Source: Winkia neuii subsp. neuii DSM 8576 (GTDB taxonomy: Bacteria; Actinomycetota; Actinomycetes; Actinomycetales; Actinomycetaceae). From it: DNA of 64,000 nt. This document shows positions 26,588 to 34,171 of this stretch, one piece after another. Location: positions 29,072 to 93,071 of the forward strand of contig NZ_ATUW01000001.1 in NCBI RefSeq assembly GCF_000420405.1, read 5' to 3'. The notes below the pieces were generated by a model that was given only the letters and a program-made list of their open reading frames with translations, was not told where the DNA came from and did not search any database. Made by a program: the position numbers and the translations under genes. Each line of letters starts with the position of its first letter. Position 1 is the stretch's first letter.

Positions 26588-27598
26588 TTAGAGCAGGGTG
26601 ACTCCAGCGGGGCCAATCTTGAAGCCGCTCCCCGTTTTGGCGCTCCAGCATCGCACCGATTCGCCAATGTTGGTGCATGCCAGGGAGCCTGAGGCGGCCG
26701 TTTGCCCGGCCTCTAACACCTGATAGTGGGGCCTTTCCTCTTGCGCGCCGGCGTTTGTCACGCTCAGCACTTGGCCGGAGGCATCCATTACCCCGCGCAG
26801 AGGCTGGTCTTGTTCGCCGCCAAATTCTTCATGTTTGTACACTAAACAGGTGACGCCCTCGGAACTGATTTGGCACGACACATTGCCATTGCCGGTGGTG
26901 AAGCCCGGAAGATTTTCCAGTGCGTCGTGCGGTATGGGGCTGACGTCGGGGGTTGGTTCTTCACTTTCGGGCTTTTTGGTGTGCTTTTCCGGCGTGGAGG
27001 TGTCTTTGGGCTTGTGGCTTTCCCGTTCGGTTTCGACACCCTGCCCGTCAGGGATCCACGTTTCTTCCCTGTATGTTTTTTCGGTTACACGTGGTTCTGC
27101 CGAGGTCGTGGGGGTTGGGCGGGCGGATTTAGTTTCTTTTTGCTGTGTGTTTTTGCTGGTGGGGTTAGAGGGCGTGGGGTGGCTTCGCGGCGGTGTAGTT
27201 CCGTGCGTGGGGGTTTCAGTTTTTGATACCGAGTGCGGCAGGGTGCGGTGGGAGTCGATCATTGCTAGGGCGGCCCCGCCCACGCCCAGCCCTGCCACTA
27301 GTAGTATTACGGCGGTTACGGCCGTAATTTTGGGGCTCTTTGGGGGCTTTTTGGTTTCAGTATGCCCGTGGGCGGGCTGCGGATTTTTGGCGAGGGCGCC
27401 GCTGATTGCGGAGGCTCCACCGGCTACTATCCCATCTTTGGTTCGGGTGACTGTGGCAAAGAAACCGTCGTTTCCGGACCTGGATTTGTTTACCCCGGAG
27501 CTACCTGCAGATGAATTAGGGCTCGGTGAGTTGTGGGCGCGGGAGGTAAAACCGGCACCTTCTAGCCGGTTATTTTCTTTTGGTTCTGGTTCACCCAC
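26588..27598 (-). CDS. Single-pass protein with Pro/Thr/Lys-rich linker and Cys-containing extracellular domain
   Basis: A 336-residue protein. Residues 1-85 are cytoplasmic and low-complexity (Ser/Asn/Lys), one transmembrane helix lies at about 87-110 (ITAVTAVILLVAGLGVGGAALA), followed by a ~120-residue Thr/Pro/Lys/Glu-rich stalk and a C-terminal domain of ~100 residues beginning FTTGNGNVSCQISSEGVTC and ending LACTNIGESVRCWS. The four Cys could form two disulfides; the FxTxxGNxxC opening recalls a domain found in secreted actinobacterial proteins such as DUF6636. Probably a surface-exposed sensor or binding protein; no function is assigned. Confidence 0.6.
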   Translation of the reverse strand: MGEPEPKENNRLEGAGFTSRAHNSPSPNSSAGSSGVNKSRSGNDGFFATVTRTKDGIVAGGASAISGALAKNPQPAHGHTETKKPPKSPKITAVTAVILLVAGLGVGGAALAMIDSHRTLPHSVSKTETPTHGTTPPRSHPTPSNPTSKNTQQKETKSARPTPTTSAEPRVTEKTYREETWIPDGQGVETERESHKPKDTSTPEKHTKKPESEEPTPDVSPIPHDALENLPGFTTGNGNVSCQISSEGVTCLVYKHEEFGGEQDQPLRGVMDASGQVLSVTNAGAQEERPHYQVLEAGQTAASGSLACTNIGESVRCWSAKTGSGFKIGPAGVTLL

Positions 27599-27704
27599 AG
27601 TATGGAGCGTACAGCCATTTATGTATGAAAGCTAGTGAAAGCACCCAATTGCCCTAAGAAACAGCGCTATTGCCAAGCTTTTGCCGGCACTGTTGGCGCA
27701 CCTA

Positions 27705-28406
27705 CTAATGGTGGACGGGGCAGGCGCTGGCCCCGAACTCGTCGACTACGTGTTCAAGCGAACCGGACTTGCGCAGTTGTTCAAATACCGCCATGCCGGG
27801 GACGTTGATGAATTCTGCTGTGACGCCTACCGCCCGCAGAATGAACGATTGTACCGACAGGATCAAGTATTCGCGTGCCATGGGCTCTTTGGGGAGTGTG
27901 CGCCCAGCCAGGGTCGCATTGATTAGGGACACTAGAATGGGGATGTCTTGTTCTGGGATCTGTTCGCTGTCCATGAGCTGGCGGAGCAGCCGTTCCAATA
28001 TTGCGGCAACTTTGTCGCCGTGATTGTGCAGTTTTTGTTCCGTTTCGCGCGACACTACGCGCCGCAAGTCACGGCCGGGGGCCAGCGAATATGCGGCGCC
28101 GAGTTCGAGCTGGCTGCGAATGTACACGCGCAGCCCGTGTACTGGATCGACCACATGGGTTAGGGAGGTTTCCAGTTTTTTGGAATATTCTTCGGTTTCG
28201 TGCGCGATGAAGGCTAACAGTAGCGCTTCTTTATCTGGAAAGTGGTTGTATACGGCTGTGCGCCCCACCCCAGCGGTTTTCGCGATTTCGGCCATAGTGA
28301 CGGTTTCGAAGGCTCGTTCTGAGAGTAGTTCGGCGAGGGCTTCGAAGAGTCGGTTGCGTGTGCGCTGGCGGTGTTCTGCCAGGGTAGATCCGATAATTTT
28401 GGGCAC
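27705..28406 (-). CDS. TetR family transcriptional regulator
   Basis: A 233-residue regulator. The N-terminal DNA-binding domain (about residues 12-60) reads RLFEALAELLSERAFETVTM, AEIAKTAGVGRTAVYNHFPD, KEALLLAF, a clear TetR helix-turn-helix. The C-terminal ligand/dimer domain is helical and unassigned. The target is probably itself and a neighbour; a candidate operator sits just before its start. It lies downstream of the NUDIX gene on the same strand. Confidence 0.9.
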   Translation of the reverse strand: MPKIIGSTLAEHRQRTRNRLFEALAELLSERAFETVTMAEIAKTAGVGRTAVYNHFPDKEALLLAFIAHETEEYSKKLETSLTHVVDPVHGLRVYIRSQLELGAAYSLAPGRDLRRVVSRETEQKLHNHGDKVAAILERLLRQLMDSEQIPEQDIPILVSLINATLAGRTLPKEPMAREYLILSVQSFILRAVGVTAEFINVPGMAVFEQLRKSGSLEHVVDEFGASACPVHH

Positions 28407-28415
28407 TTTTACATT

Positions 28416-28441
28416 GTGCCATTTTTAGACGTAAATGACAC
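28416..28441. promoter_or_regulatory. Candidate TetR operator
   Basis: Imperfect inverted repeat GTGCCATTT-N8-AAATGACAC (8 of 9 positions pair) 10 bp upstream of the TetR start, the usual place for autoregulation. It also lies at the end of the NUDIX gene. Confidence 0.45.
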
Positions 28442-28446
28442 CTGAT

Positions 28447-28935
28447 TCAGAAAAATTTGTTGGGAGAAGTCGCCCACGTCTCAATTTTTTGCCATACGGC
28501 TTTGGCGATTGGAAGGTCTGGTTCTAACCAGTCGAGGGCGAAGGTTTGAGCCTTGTTCACCCAGTTCAGAGCCTTGTGGGAGCCGGTTGGGGCGGGCACT
28601 TGCCCGGATGGGGCGAGGGCGGCGAGGAAGACCCGCATTTGCATGTTTGCCAGTATTGGCCAGTACTGTTCCCGGCTCGCATGTTGGTCAGTTTGTGGGC
28701 GGATTTCGGGGCCTATTTTTACGTCTATTTGAAGTTCTTCTTGTAGTTCACGCGTCAGGGCTTGCTGGGCCGATTCGCCGGGTTCGATTTTTCCGCCGGG
28801 GAATTCGTATTTTCCGGCTAGTTGGGGCGGGTATGCTCGGGCGGCGGCGAGTATTTTGGTTGGGTTTTGCGGGTCGTTGACGATTGCTGCGGCGACGACT
28901 GTGCGAGTGGGGGTTTTGTGTTTCTGGTTATTCAT
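28447..28935 (-). CDS. NUDIX hydrolase (MutT-like)
   Basis: A 162-residue NUDIX pyrophosphohydrolase. The Nudix box is complete: GGKIEPGESAQQALTRELQE followed by EL, preceded by KYEFPG as in MutT enzymes that hydrolyse oxidised dNTPs. Start at the ATG at 28935; upstream extension to 29118 would run backwards through the tRNA gene and is rejected. The substrate may be 8-oxo-dGTP or another nucleotide. Confidence 0.88.
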   Translation of the reverse strand: MNNQKHKTPTRTVVAAAIVNDPQNPTKILAAARAYPPQLAGKYEFPGGKIEPGESAQQALTRELQEELQIDVKIGPEIRPQTDQHASREQYWPILANMQMRVFLAALAPSGQVPAPTGSHKALNWVNKAQTFALDWLEPDLPIAKAVWQKIETWATSPNKFF

Positions 28936-28997
28936 TTTGTTTCCGTTTTGGTGAGTGGGCTTCTGTTTTGCTATGCTACAAGTCGGCGCTAGCCGAT

Positions 28998-29071
28998 GCG
29001 GGTGTAGTTCATCGGTAGAACGACAGCTTCCCAAGCTGTAAAGGCGGGTTCGATTCCCGTCACCCGCTCCA
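28998..29071 (+). tRNA. tRNA-Gly(CCC)
   Basis: A 74-nt cloverleaf including the encoded CCA. The acceptor stem pairs GCGGGTG (28998-29004) with CACCCGC (29061-29067); the anticodon stem ACAGC/GCTGT encloses the loop TTCCCAA, giving anticodon CCC; GGTTCGATTCC is the T arm. It marks the last core feature before the accessory region, so it is a possible insertion site, though no duplicated tRNA 3' end was seen in the window. Confidence 0.95.
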
Positions 29072-29258
29072 CTATGACGTCGAAAATGATAAGTAGGCGT
29101 TTGCGTTAGCGAGTACACCCCAAGGGGGTCAAAACGTTAGCGAGTGTATAGCGCGTTTTCCCTGACCTGCGGAAACACTACTGACCCTGCCTTTTTCCTG
29201 TTGAGCGCAATGGCGTTTGAAATGTTTCTCTGACTGTGGAGTGTTCTACCTAATTCAT

Positions 29259-29289
29259 CCTAGTGTTCATGTACACTATAAACACTAGG
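29259..29289 (+). promoter_or_regulatory. Operator/promoter of the GntR-ABC operon
   Basis: Perfect 9-bp inverted repeat CCTAGTGTT (29259-29267) / AACACTAGG (29281-29289), with a second nested palindrome GTGT-N6-ACAC (29264-29277) in its centre. It overlaps a TATA-like -10 region and runs into the AGGAGG ribosome-binding site, so a bound repressor would block transcription. GntR/YtrA-type autoregulation is the likely use. The rest of the 29072-29297 gap has no gene; an 11-bp direct repeat CGTTAGCGAGT occurs at 29104 and 29135. Confidence 0.6.
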
Positions 29290-29297
29290 AGGTGTTC

Positions 29298-29681
29298 GTG
29301 GATATCATCGTTAGTAATGCAAGTTCTGATCCGATTTACGCTCAGATTAAGAATCAGCTCAAGGCGGCAATAATCAACGATCAGGTAGCGCCTGGCCACA
29401 AGCTGCCGTCAATCCGGCGTTTGGCATCACAGCTTCGCGTGTCGGTGATTACTACCAAGCGTGCCTATGACGAGCTAGAGCTAGAGGGTTTCATTGATTC
29501 CGTACAGGGGCGAGGTAGCTTTGTCGCTTCTAAAAACACTGAATTGCTCAAGGAAGAGCAGCGTAAAAAAGTCGAAGACTATTTGAAATCCGCCCTCGCC
29601 TCGGCTCGGGTTGCTGGCTTGTCTGTTTGTGATCTGAAAGAGCTGATTGATTTATTAGGAGGATCCGATGAATGTGATTGA
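29298..29681 (+). CDS. GntR family (YtrA subfamily) transcriptional regulator
   Basis: A 127-residue regulator with an N-terminal winged helix (SDPIYAQIKNQLKAAIINDQ, PGHKLPSIRRLASQLRVSVI, TTKRAYDELELEGFI) and only a ~50-residue helical tail, the hallmark of the YtrA subfamily, which usually represses an adjacent ABC transporter. I take the GTG at 29298 (5 nt after AGGAGG); a GTG at 29292 is also in frame. It overlaps the ABC ATPase gene by 14 nt. Base composition is AT-richer than the core genes to the left. Confidence 0.9.
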   Translation: MDIIVSNASSDPIYAQIKNQLKAAIINDQVAPGHKLPSIRRLASQLRVSVITTKRAYDELELEGFIDSVQGRGSFVASKNTELLKEEQRKKVEDYLKSALASARVAGLSVCDLKELIDLLGGSDECD

Positions 29682-30513
29682 AATCAACGGACTCGTGAAA
29701 AAGTATCCGGGATTCACGCTCGGTCCGCTTAACCTTGAAGTTCCTCAGGGGGCAATTGTGGGTTTCGTGGGTGAGAACGGTGCTGGTAAATCTACAACGC
29801 TGCGTTTGATTTTAGGTCTTGCTCACCCCGATGCCGGGACAGTAAACCTTTTGGGGCAGCCTGCAGGTGCAGATCACCCACAAGCGCATGAACGAGTGGG
29901 GGTAGTTTTTGACGATATTAGCCTGCCAGATAGTTTTACTGTTAGGAATGCTGGCGAGTTCGGCAAGCGCCTGTACAAGAGTTGGGATGGGCAAACATAC
30001 GTTAGTTATCAGCAGCGTTTTCGTCTTGCTTCGTCTAAGCGAGTTGGTGAGCTCTCTCGAGGTATGCGGATGAAGCTGGGGCTAGCGATGGCGCTTTCCC
30101 ATGCAGCGGATTTGCTGATTTTTGATGAGGCTACCAGTGGTTTGGATCCGGTGATTCGTGATGAGGTGCTTGATATTATGCTCGAATTTATCGAAGATCC
30201 GACTCACTCGATTCTGTTTTCGTCTCACATCGTTTCCGATATTGAAAAAGCCGCTGACTACGTGGCTTTCATCCGTGAGGGCAAGTTGAAGTTCATGGAA
30301 CAAAAAGATGAGCTCTTAGATTCTTGGCGAATCGTAGCGTTGACCAATGAGCAGGCAAACCAGCTTGATTCCACGCAAGTGTTAGGTCGTCGCCGTCATG
30401 ATTTTGGTCAAGAAGTAATCGTCCGCACCGGGGCAGTTCCTGCTGGTGTGCAAGCTGGTAGACCGACGATTGAGGACATCATGGTCTACACGATTAAAGG
30501 AGAAGATCAGTGA
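29668..30513 (+). CDS. ABC transporter ATP-binding protein
   Basis: A 281-residue ATPase with Walker A GENGAGKSTT, signature LSRGMRMKLGLAMAL, Walker B DLLIFDEATSGLDP and the H-loop SSHIVSD. It resembles the YtrB/BcrA-like group paired with ABC-2 permeases. With the following permease it may export an antimicrobial or peptide or sense envelope stress. Starts inside the regulator gene and overlaps the permease start by 4 bp, so all three are coupled. Confidence 0.93.
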   Translation: MNVIEINGLVKKYPGFTLGPLNLEVPQGAIVGFVGENGAGKSTTLRLILGLAHPDAGTVNLLGQPAGADHPQAHERVGVVFDDISLPDSFTVRNAGEFGKRLYKSWDGQTYVSYQQRFRLASSKRVGELSRGMRMKLGLAMALSHAADLLIFDEATSGLDPVIRDEVLDIMLEFIEDPTHSILFSSHIVSDIEKAADYVAFIREGKLKFMEQKDELLDSWRIVALTNEQANQLDSTQVLGRRRHDFGQEVIVRTGAVPAGVQAGRPTIEDIMVYTIKGEDQ

Positions 30514-31139
30514 GATCTGCATTTTATAAAGATCTTATTGCCAATCGTACATATATAGCTGTTTTAGGTTTGGTGCTCGTTGCGATCAGTGCTGTGGGGG
30601 TTTATGCAAACCAGTTGATTATCTTTCCGTTTATTTTTGGCATGATTGGGATGCTTTATTTTACGGCCACCTTTGCTCGTGATACTGAGTCCAAGGTGCA
30701 CCGAACGATTCTTGCCGGGCCTATCAGTAGAAACGAGCTCGTTAATCTAAATTTTCTGATTACAATCGCTCTTGGGGTAGTGGCTTTCGCAGTTACAGGT
30801 GTTCTTGCCTATTTAATGGTTGAGATGCCTTGGAAAAATACTGTTTTGGTGGCCAGCTTTGCCTTTGCGGTTACTCTGCTGTTGACCATTATTCAGCTAC
30901 CGCTGTTTTACAAATTTGGTCCGGAAAAAGCCAAGCTTTTTCTGGTCGCCGTATTCATCGTGGTATTCGCTGGATCATCCTTTGTTGGTTCCAACAAACA
31001 AGCAATCTTCGAATGGGTAGCAAAAGCCTTAACCCTGCCTCCGCTCACCAGCGCAGGAATACTACTGACCGTGACGATCGTACTGACCGCAGTATCCCTA
31101 TGGATAAGTCGAAAGATCATGGCAGGTAAAGAATTCTAA
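30510..31139 (+). CDS. ABC-2 type transporter permease
   Basis: A 209-residue membrane protein with about six helices (for example AVLGLVLVAISAVGVYA, LIIFPFIFGMIGMLYF, FLITIALGVVAFAVTGVLAYL, LFLVAVFIVVFAGSSF, GILLTVTIVLTAVSLWI) and the cytoplasmic ARDTESKVHRTILAGPISRNELV segment typical of ABC-2 permeases. Partner of the upstream ATPase (ATGA overlap). Substrate unknown. Confidence 0.85.
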   Translation: MRSAFYKDLIANRTYIAVLGLVLVAISAVGVYANQLIIFPFIFGMIGMLYFTATFARDTESKVHRTILAGPISRNELVNLNFLITIALGVVAFAVTGVLAYLMVEMPWKNTVLVASFAFAVTLLLTIIQLPLFYKFGPEKAKLFLVAVFIVVFAGSSFVGSNKQAIFEWVAKALTLPPLTSAGILLTVTIVLTAVSLWISRKIMAGKEF

Positions 31140-31187
31140 GTTTTTAGAGTGCAATTTTGCATTCAATGTTAGCGCCCTGCGTTCTTT

Positions 31188-31310
31188 TCAAAGCTTGACC
31201 GTGATTTCTTTCCCGGTTCTGAAAATGAACCGGATCCCGTCCTCGCCTACGATGGCGTGGTCGATGAGTGCGCTCCAATCTACATCTGTAAGAACGAAGG
31301 TTCTTGGGCT
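31188..31310 (-). pseudogene. C-terminal fragment of a serine recombinase
   Basis: The last ~35 residues of the frame, DVDWSALIDHAIVGEDGIRFIFR then TGKEITV, match the end of the complete recombinase at 37789 (AQWSALIDHAIVDEDTIRFVFRTGE). Nothing upstream of this in the frame resembles a recombinase, so it is a decayed or recombined tail. A 31-bp stretch is identical at DNA level between the two sites. Confidence 0.7.
31247..31277. repeat. 31-bp direct repeat, left copy
   Basis: Identical to 37854-37884 in the same orientation, inside the recombinase C-terminal coding sequence. The two copies bracket the iron-transport operon (6.6 kb apart) and could recombine to delete it. Confidence 0.8.
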
Positions 31311-31472
31311 GGAAGTTTGCTGCGCCCGCGAAATGAGTCCACACCGATCAAGCACTTCAGGACTGTCCAACACGAACTTGAAGCAAGTCCGTCTACTGCT
31401 CAAGAGTACGAAACACTCACAGAGTTAATCCTCGAAACGCTTTCCTCCCTTTCGGTTGAGCGAGCGTTTGCG

Positions 31473-32864
31473 TTAGCAGGCGTTGATTTGATCGAGGCGG
31501 ACGCTATGATCGGCGACCTCGGTAACGAGTTCGGCATCGTGGGTGATGACGATGACGACGGCACCGGTGTCAGCGAGTTTACGCATTACTCGGGAAATCG
31601 CGACAAGGTGCTTGTAGCCAACACCGGATGTGGGCTCGTCGAAGATGTAAACTTTCTTGTTCGCAGCCAGTGCTGTAGCAATAACCAGACGTTGACGTTG
31701 CCCGCCAGAGAGTGCTTGGGGATGATCAGCCTCGTGGTCGGCAAGGTCGAGTTCTTCAAGGATCGCGTGGGCATCGATGTGTTGCTTTTCGGCTTTGGTC
31801 GTGCCGAGCGTGACTTCGTCGATGACGGTATCTGAGAACAACTGTCGGGTAGGGTCTTGCATCACAAGGTAGGCGTCGCGGCTGGTGAATTTTTGTCCGC
31901 CGAGTGTGATGGATGCATGTTTGGCTTTTTCTAGTCCGCAAACAATGCGTGCCAGAGTTGATTTCCCTGAACCGCACGGGCCAAGGAGTGCCGTGATTTT
32001 CCCTGCCGGAAACAACACGTGGTTAATATTGAGGACTGTGTTTCCGTGGCGGTAGGCAAAGGCGAGGTTGTCGATCGTGAGCCCTTCACCTTCTGGTTCG
32101 GGCAGGCTCGGCATGGATACGGGCACTAGGGATCGCAGTCCAAGCTGTTTGCGCTCCTCATCCGAGGTAGCGTAGAACTCTTCGCCGGTTGCGGTGAGGG
32201 CGATCTTGCCTTTGTCGAAGCAGTAAACGCGGTCGACGATCCCAGCAAGGAAACTTAGCCGGTGTTCAGCAATGATGATGGTGTGTCCATCGGCTTTGAG
32301 CCTGGCGATGAGTGTGGAGAGTTGGTCGATAACGTCAGCGGACAAGTTCGCGGTTGGCTCGTCAAAGACGATCAGCGACGTGTTGTTGCACATGGCGACG
32401 GCGCAGGCCACGCGCTGCATCTGCCCACCCGACAGTTGTGTGACGCGGGATTCCAACAGGTCGACGATACCTAACTCGGCTGCAACCTCGTCAATGCGGG
32501 CACAGATCTCCTGCGGGTCGCGGCCGAGATTTTCTGGACTGAAGGCGAGTTCTTGGCGCACGTGAGTGGTGTAGAACTGGGTGCGCGGGTTTTGAAACAC
32601 TGTCGAACAGTGGTGGGCAAGCTCTGATAGATCTACTCGTGCCACGTCAATACCGTCAACCGTGACGGTTCCGGTGAGGTCGCCGTCGTGGAAGTGTGGG
32701 ATCAGCCCGTTAAACAGCCGTAGCGCGGTGGTTTTCCCCGACCCGGATGCGCCACACAGCAAGGTGACAGTTCCTGGAGAAATAGTGAGGTTGGCGTCAT
32801 TGATTGAGGGGTGGTCTGCTCCTCGATAGGTGAAGGTGACCCCAGTTGCTTGGGCTATTGTCAT
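31473..32864 (-). CDS. ECF transporter ATPase (A component), two fused ATP-binding domains
   Basis: A 463-residue protein with two ABC ATPase domains: first Walker A CGASGSGKTTALR, signature LSGGQMQRVA, Walker B LIVFDEPTANL; second GPCGSGKSTLARIV, signature ALSGGQRQRLV, VYIFDEPTSGVG. This EcfAA' fusion powers the T and S components encoded immediately upstream. The start overlaps the T gene stop (ATGA). It is the last gene of the iron-box operon. Confidence 0.9.
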   Translation of the reverse strand: MTIAQATGVTFTYRGADHPSINDANLTISPGTVTLLCGASGSGKTTALRLFNGLIPHFHDGDLTGTVTVDGIDVARVDLSELAHHCSTVFQNPRTQFYTTHVRQELAFSPENLGRDPQEICARIDEVAAELGIVDLLESRVTQLSGGQMQRVACAVAMCNNTSLIVFDEPTANLSADVIDQLSTLIARLKADGHTIIIAEHRLSFLAGIVDRVYCFDKGKIALTATGEEFYATSDEERKQLGLRSLVPVSMPSLPEPEGEGLTIDNLAFAYRHGNTVLNINHVLFPAGKITALLGPCGSGKSTLARIVCGLEKAKHASITLGGQKFTSRDAYLVMQDPTRQLFSDTVIDEVTLGTTKAEKQHIDAHAILEELDLADHEADHPQALSGGQRQRLVIATALAANKKVYIFDEPTSGVGYKHLVAISRVMRKLADTGAVVIVITHDAELVTEVADHSVRLDQINAC

Positions 32865-33547
32865 AGGACGATTCTCCATATCGCGAAGCCGATAACGATG
32901 AGCAGAATGACTGCGTCGATCACACGGAATTTCACGACCGTGACTGAGGTGGGCTTTGCGGTTCCGCCCAGTCCGCGCACGAGGGCAGCCGATGCCAGTT
33001 CGTCCCCGCTGCGTACCACGGTCGATAGCAGAGGGATTGTGAAGTACTGGGCCGCACGCAGGGAAAGCGCGGACATGCCGCGTAGTTTCATGGCATCTGA
33101 GATCGCTTTAACCTCGTGGCCGATCACGGGCAGCACGCGTAAGGCAACCGAGATTGGGATCGTGAAACAGGTCGGGATCCATGAGCTGGCGAGTGCTTTT
33201 TGCAAGGTGGCGGGTCGGATCACGCCGATCGCGTAGGCTCCCATTCCTGCGCTGACGCTGAATCGCCACATCCACTGCAAAAACAGCACGAGGAACGCGC
33301 TGGCTGTTGATTTCCAGACCAGGGGTATCACATAAACGAGTGTGCCGAGGACCGCAAACGTGGCGAGGTAGACGGCCACCCAGCTGGGGCGCACGAGCGT
33401 GTTGGGGTTGATCGCAGCGCTCGCCAGCATCACGGCGGCGAATCCGCCCAGAGCACACACGAACCACGGCGAGTAGGCACTGTAGATCGTGGTGGAGACG
33501 ATGACGAGCGCTACGATAATCGTGCGCGGGTCGGGAAGTTTAGACAA
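32861..33547 (-). CDS. ECF transporter transmembrane (T) component
   Basis: A 228-residue CbiQ/EcfT-like membrane protein with about five helices and the two short arginine-containing coupling motifs, DAMKLRGMSALSLRAAQY and ALVRGLGG. I place the start at a TTG that gives LSKLPDPRTIIVALVIVSTT, matching the usual family start; it overlaps the S gene by 8 nt. Other TTG starts lie further upstream in frame (to 33610), so the exact start is uncertain. Confidence 0.83.
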   Translation of the reverse strand: MSKLPDPRTIIVALVIVSTTIYSAYSPWFVCALGGFAAVMLASAAINPNTLVRPSWVAVYLATFAVLGTLVYVIPLVWKSTASAFLVLFLQWMWRFSVSAGMGAYAIGVIRPATLQKALASSWIPTCFTIPISVALRVLPVIGHEVKAISDAMKLRGMSALSLRAAQYFTIPLLSTVVRSGDELASAALVRGLGGTAKPTSVTVVKFRVIDAVILLIVIGFAIWRIVL

Positions 33548-34136
33548 GACCGGCCCGTTCAAAGTGTTTGCGCGCGACCCTGGTTCCCAACAGACCAGCA
33601 AGCCAGCCAACGATGAGCATCACAACGAAGAAGCCCAGCAGAATCGGGATCGTGACAACCTGCGCCATCTTGGCGGCATACTCGGCACCCATTTTTTCGG
33701 CGATCTGCGACATATATGCGTCTTGGTTCATAAATAGCGGCATCCACGGGGAAACATAGATCGGCAGAATAAACAGTGCGTATGCCAGCGGAACGCGAAC
33801 CTTCACGCTCTTCGGCCCCTTGGTGATGACTAGGTCGGCGAGCAGGCCGAATACAGCGGCCACCGCGATTCCTCCTACCCAGTGGCCTGTCACGAAGAAG
33901 AGGATTTCGATGATAATCAGCATGATTGTCAATGCCCCCATTTTCGGAGTGCGTGCTGTGAACAGCGCAAAGACGATGCCGTTAACGAGGATAGAAAGCA
34001 AGAAGCCGGCATACATGGCGGCGGGGATGAACCCGAGCATTCCGAATGCAAACACGATGACGAACATCAAGGCGGTGAAGACGCCAATGTTGATGAAGTC
34101 GCGCGTGTTGAGGCGCGAGGATGTGGGTGTGGACAT
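33540..34136 (-). CDS. MptD/Trep_Strep-family ECF transporter substrate-binding (S) component
   Basis: A 198-residue polytopic protein: MSTPTSSRLNTRDFINIGVF, then about six helices (TALMFVIVFAFGMLGFIPA, LSILVNGIVFALF, GGIAVAAVFGLLADLVI, VPLAYALFILPIYVS, ILLGFFVVMLIVGWLAGLLG). It resembles the Trep_Strep/MptD family of putative ECF S components, whose substrate is unknown. Here the shared iron box and neighbouring ABC pair suggest a metal-related ligand such as a siderophore, which is inference. Start at 34136 has RBS AAGGAAAA. Confidence 0.78.
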   Translation of the reverse strand: MSTPTSSRLNTRDFINIGVFTALMFVIVFAFGMLGFIPAAMYAGFLLSILVNGIVFALFTARTPKMGALTIMLIIIEILFFVTGHWVGGIAVAAVFGLLADLVITKGPKSVKVRVPLAYALFILPIYVSPWMPLFMNQDAYMSQIAEKMGAEYAAKMAQVVTIPILLGFFVVMLIVGWLAGLLGTRVARKHFERAGLV

Positions 34137-34171
34137 AGTTTTTCCTTTCATGTGCTTATACGTGCTGTGTT

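Noticed and set aside
28998-29071. tRNA-Gly as the integration site of the prophage
   Set aside because: Large serine recombinases rarely use tRNA genes, the phage end is 8.7 kb away, and no duplicated tRNA 3' end was found in the window.
28936-29118. N-terminal extension of the NUDIX gene
   Set aside because: It would run backwards through tRNA-Gly; the family start is at 28935.
29097-31477. 14-bp word at 29097-29110 and 31464-31477 as attachment sites
   Set aside because: A 14-bp match is expected several times by chance in 64 kb and one copy overlaps the ECF ATPase stop; kept only as a note.
31257-31835. 192-codon plus-strand frame over the ECF ATPase
   Set aside because: Antisense shadow of the second ATPase domain; no homology visible.
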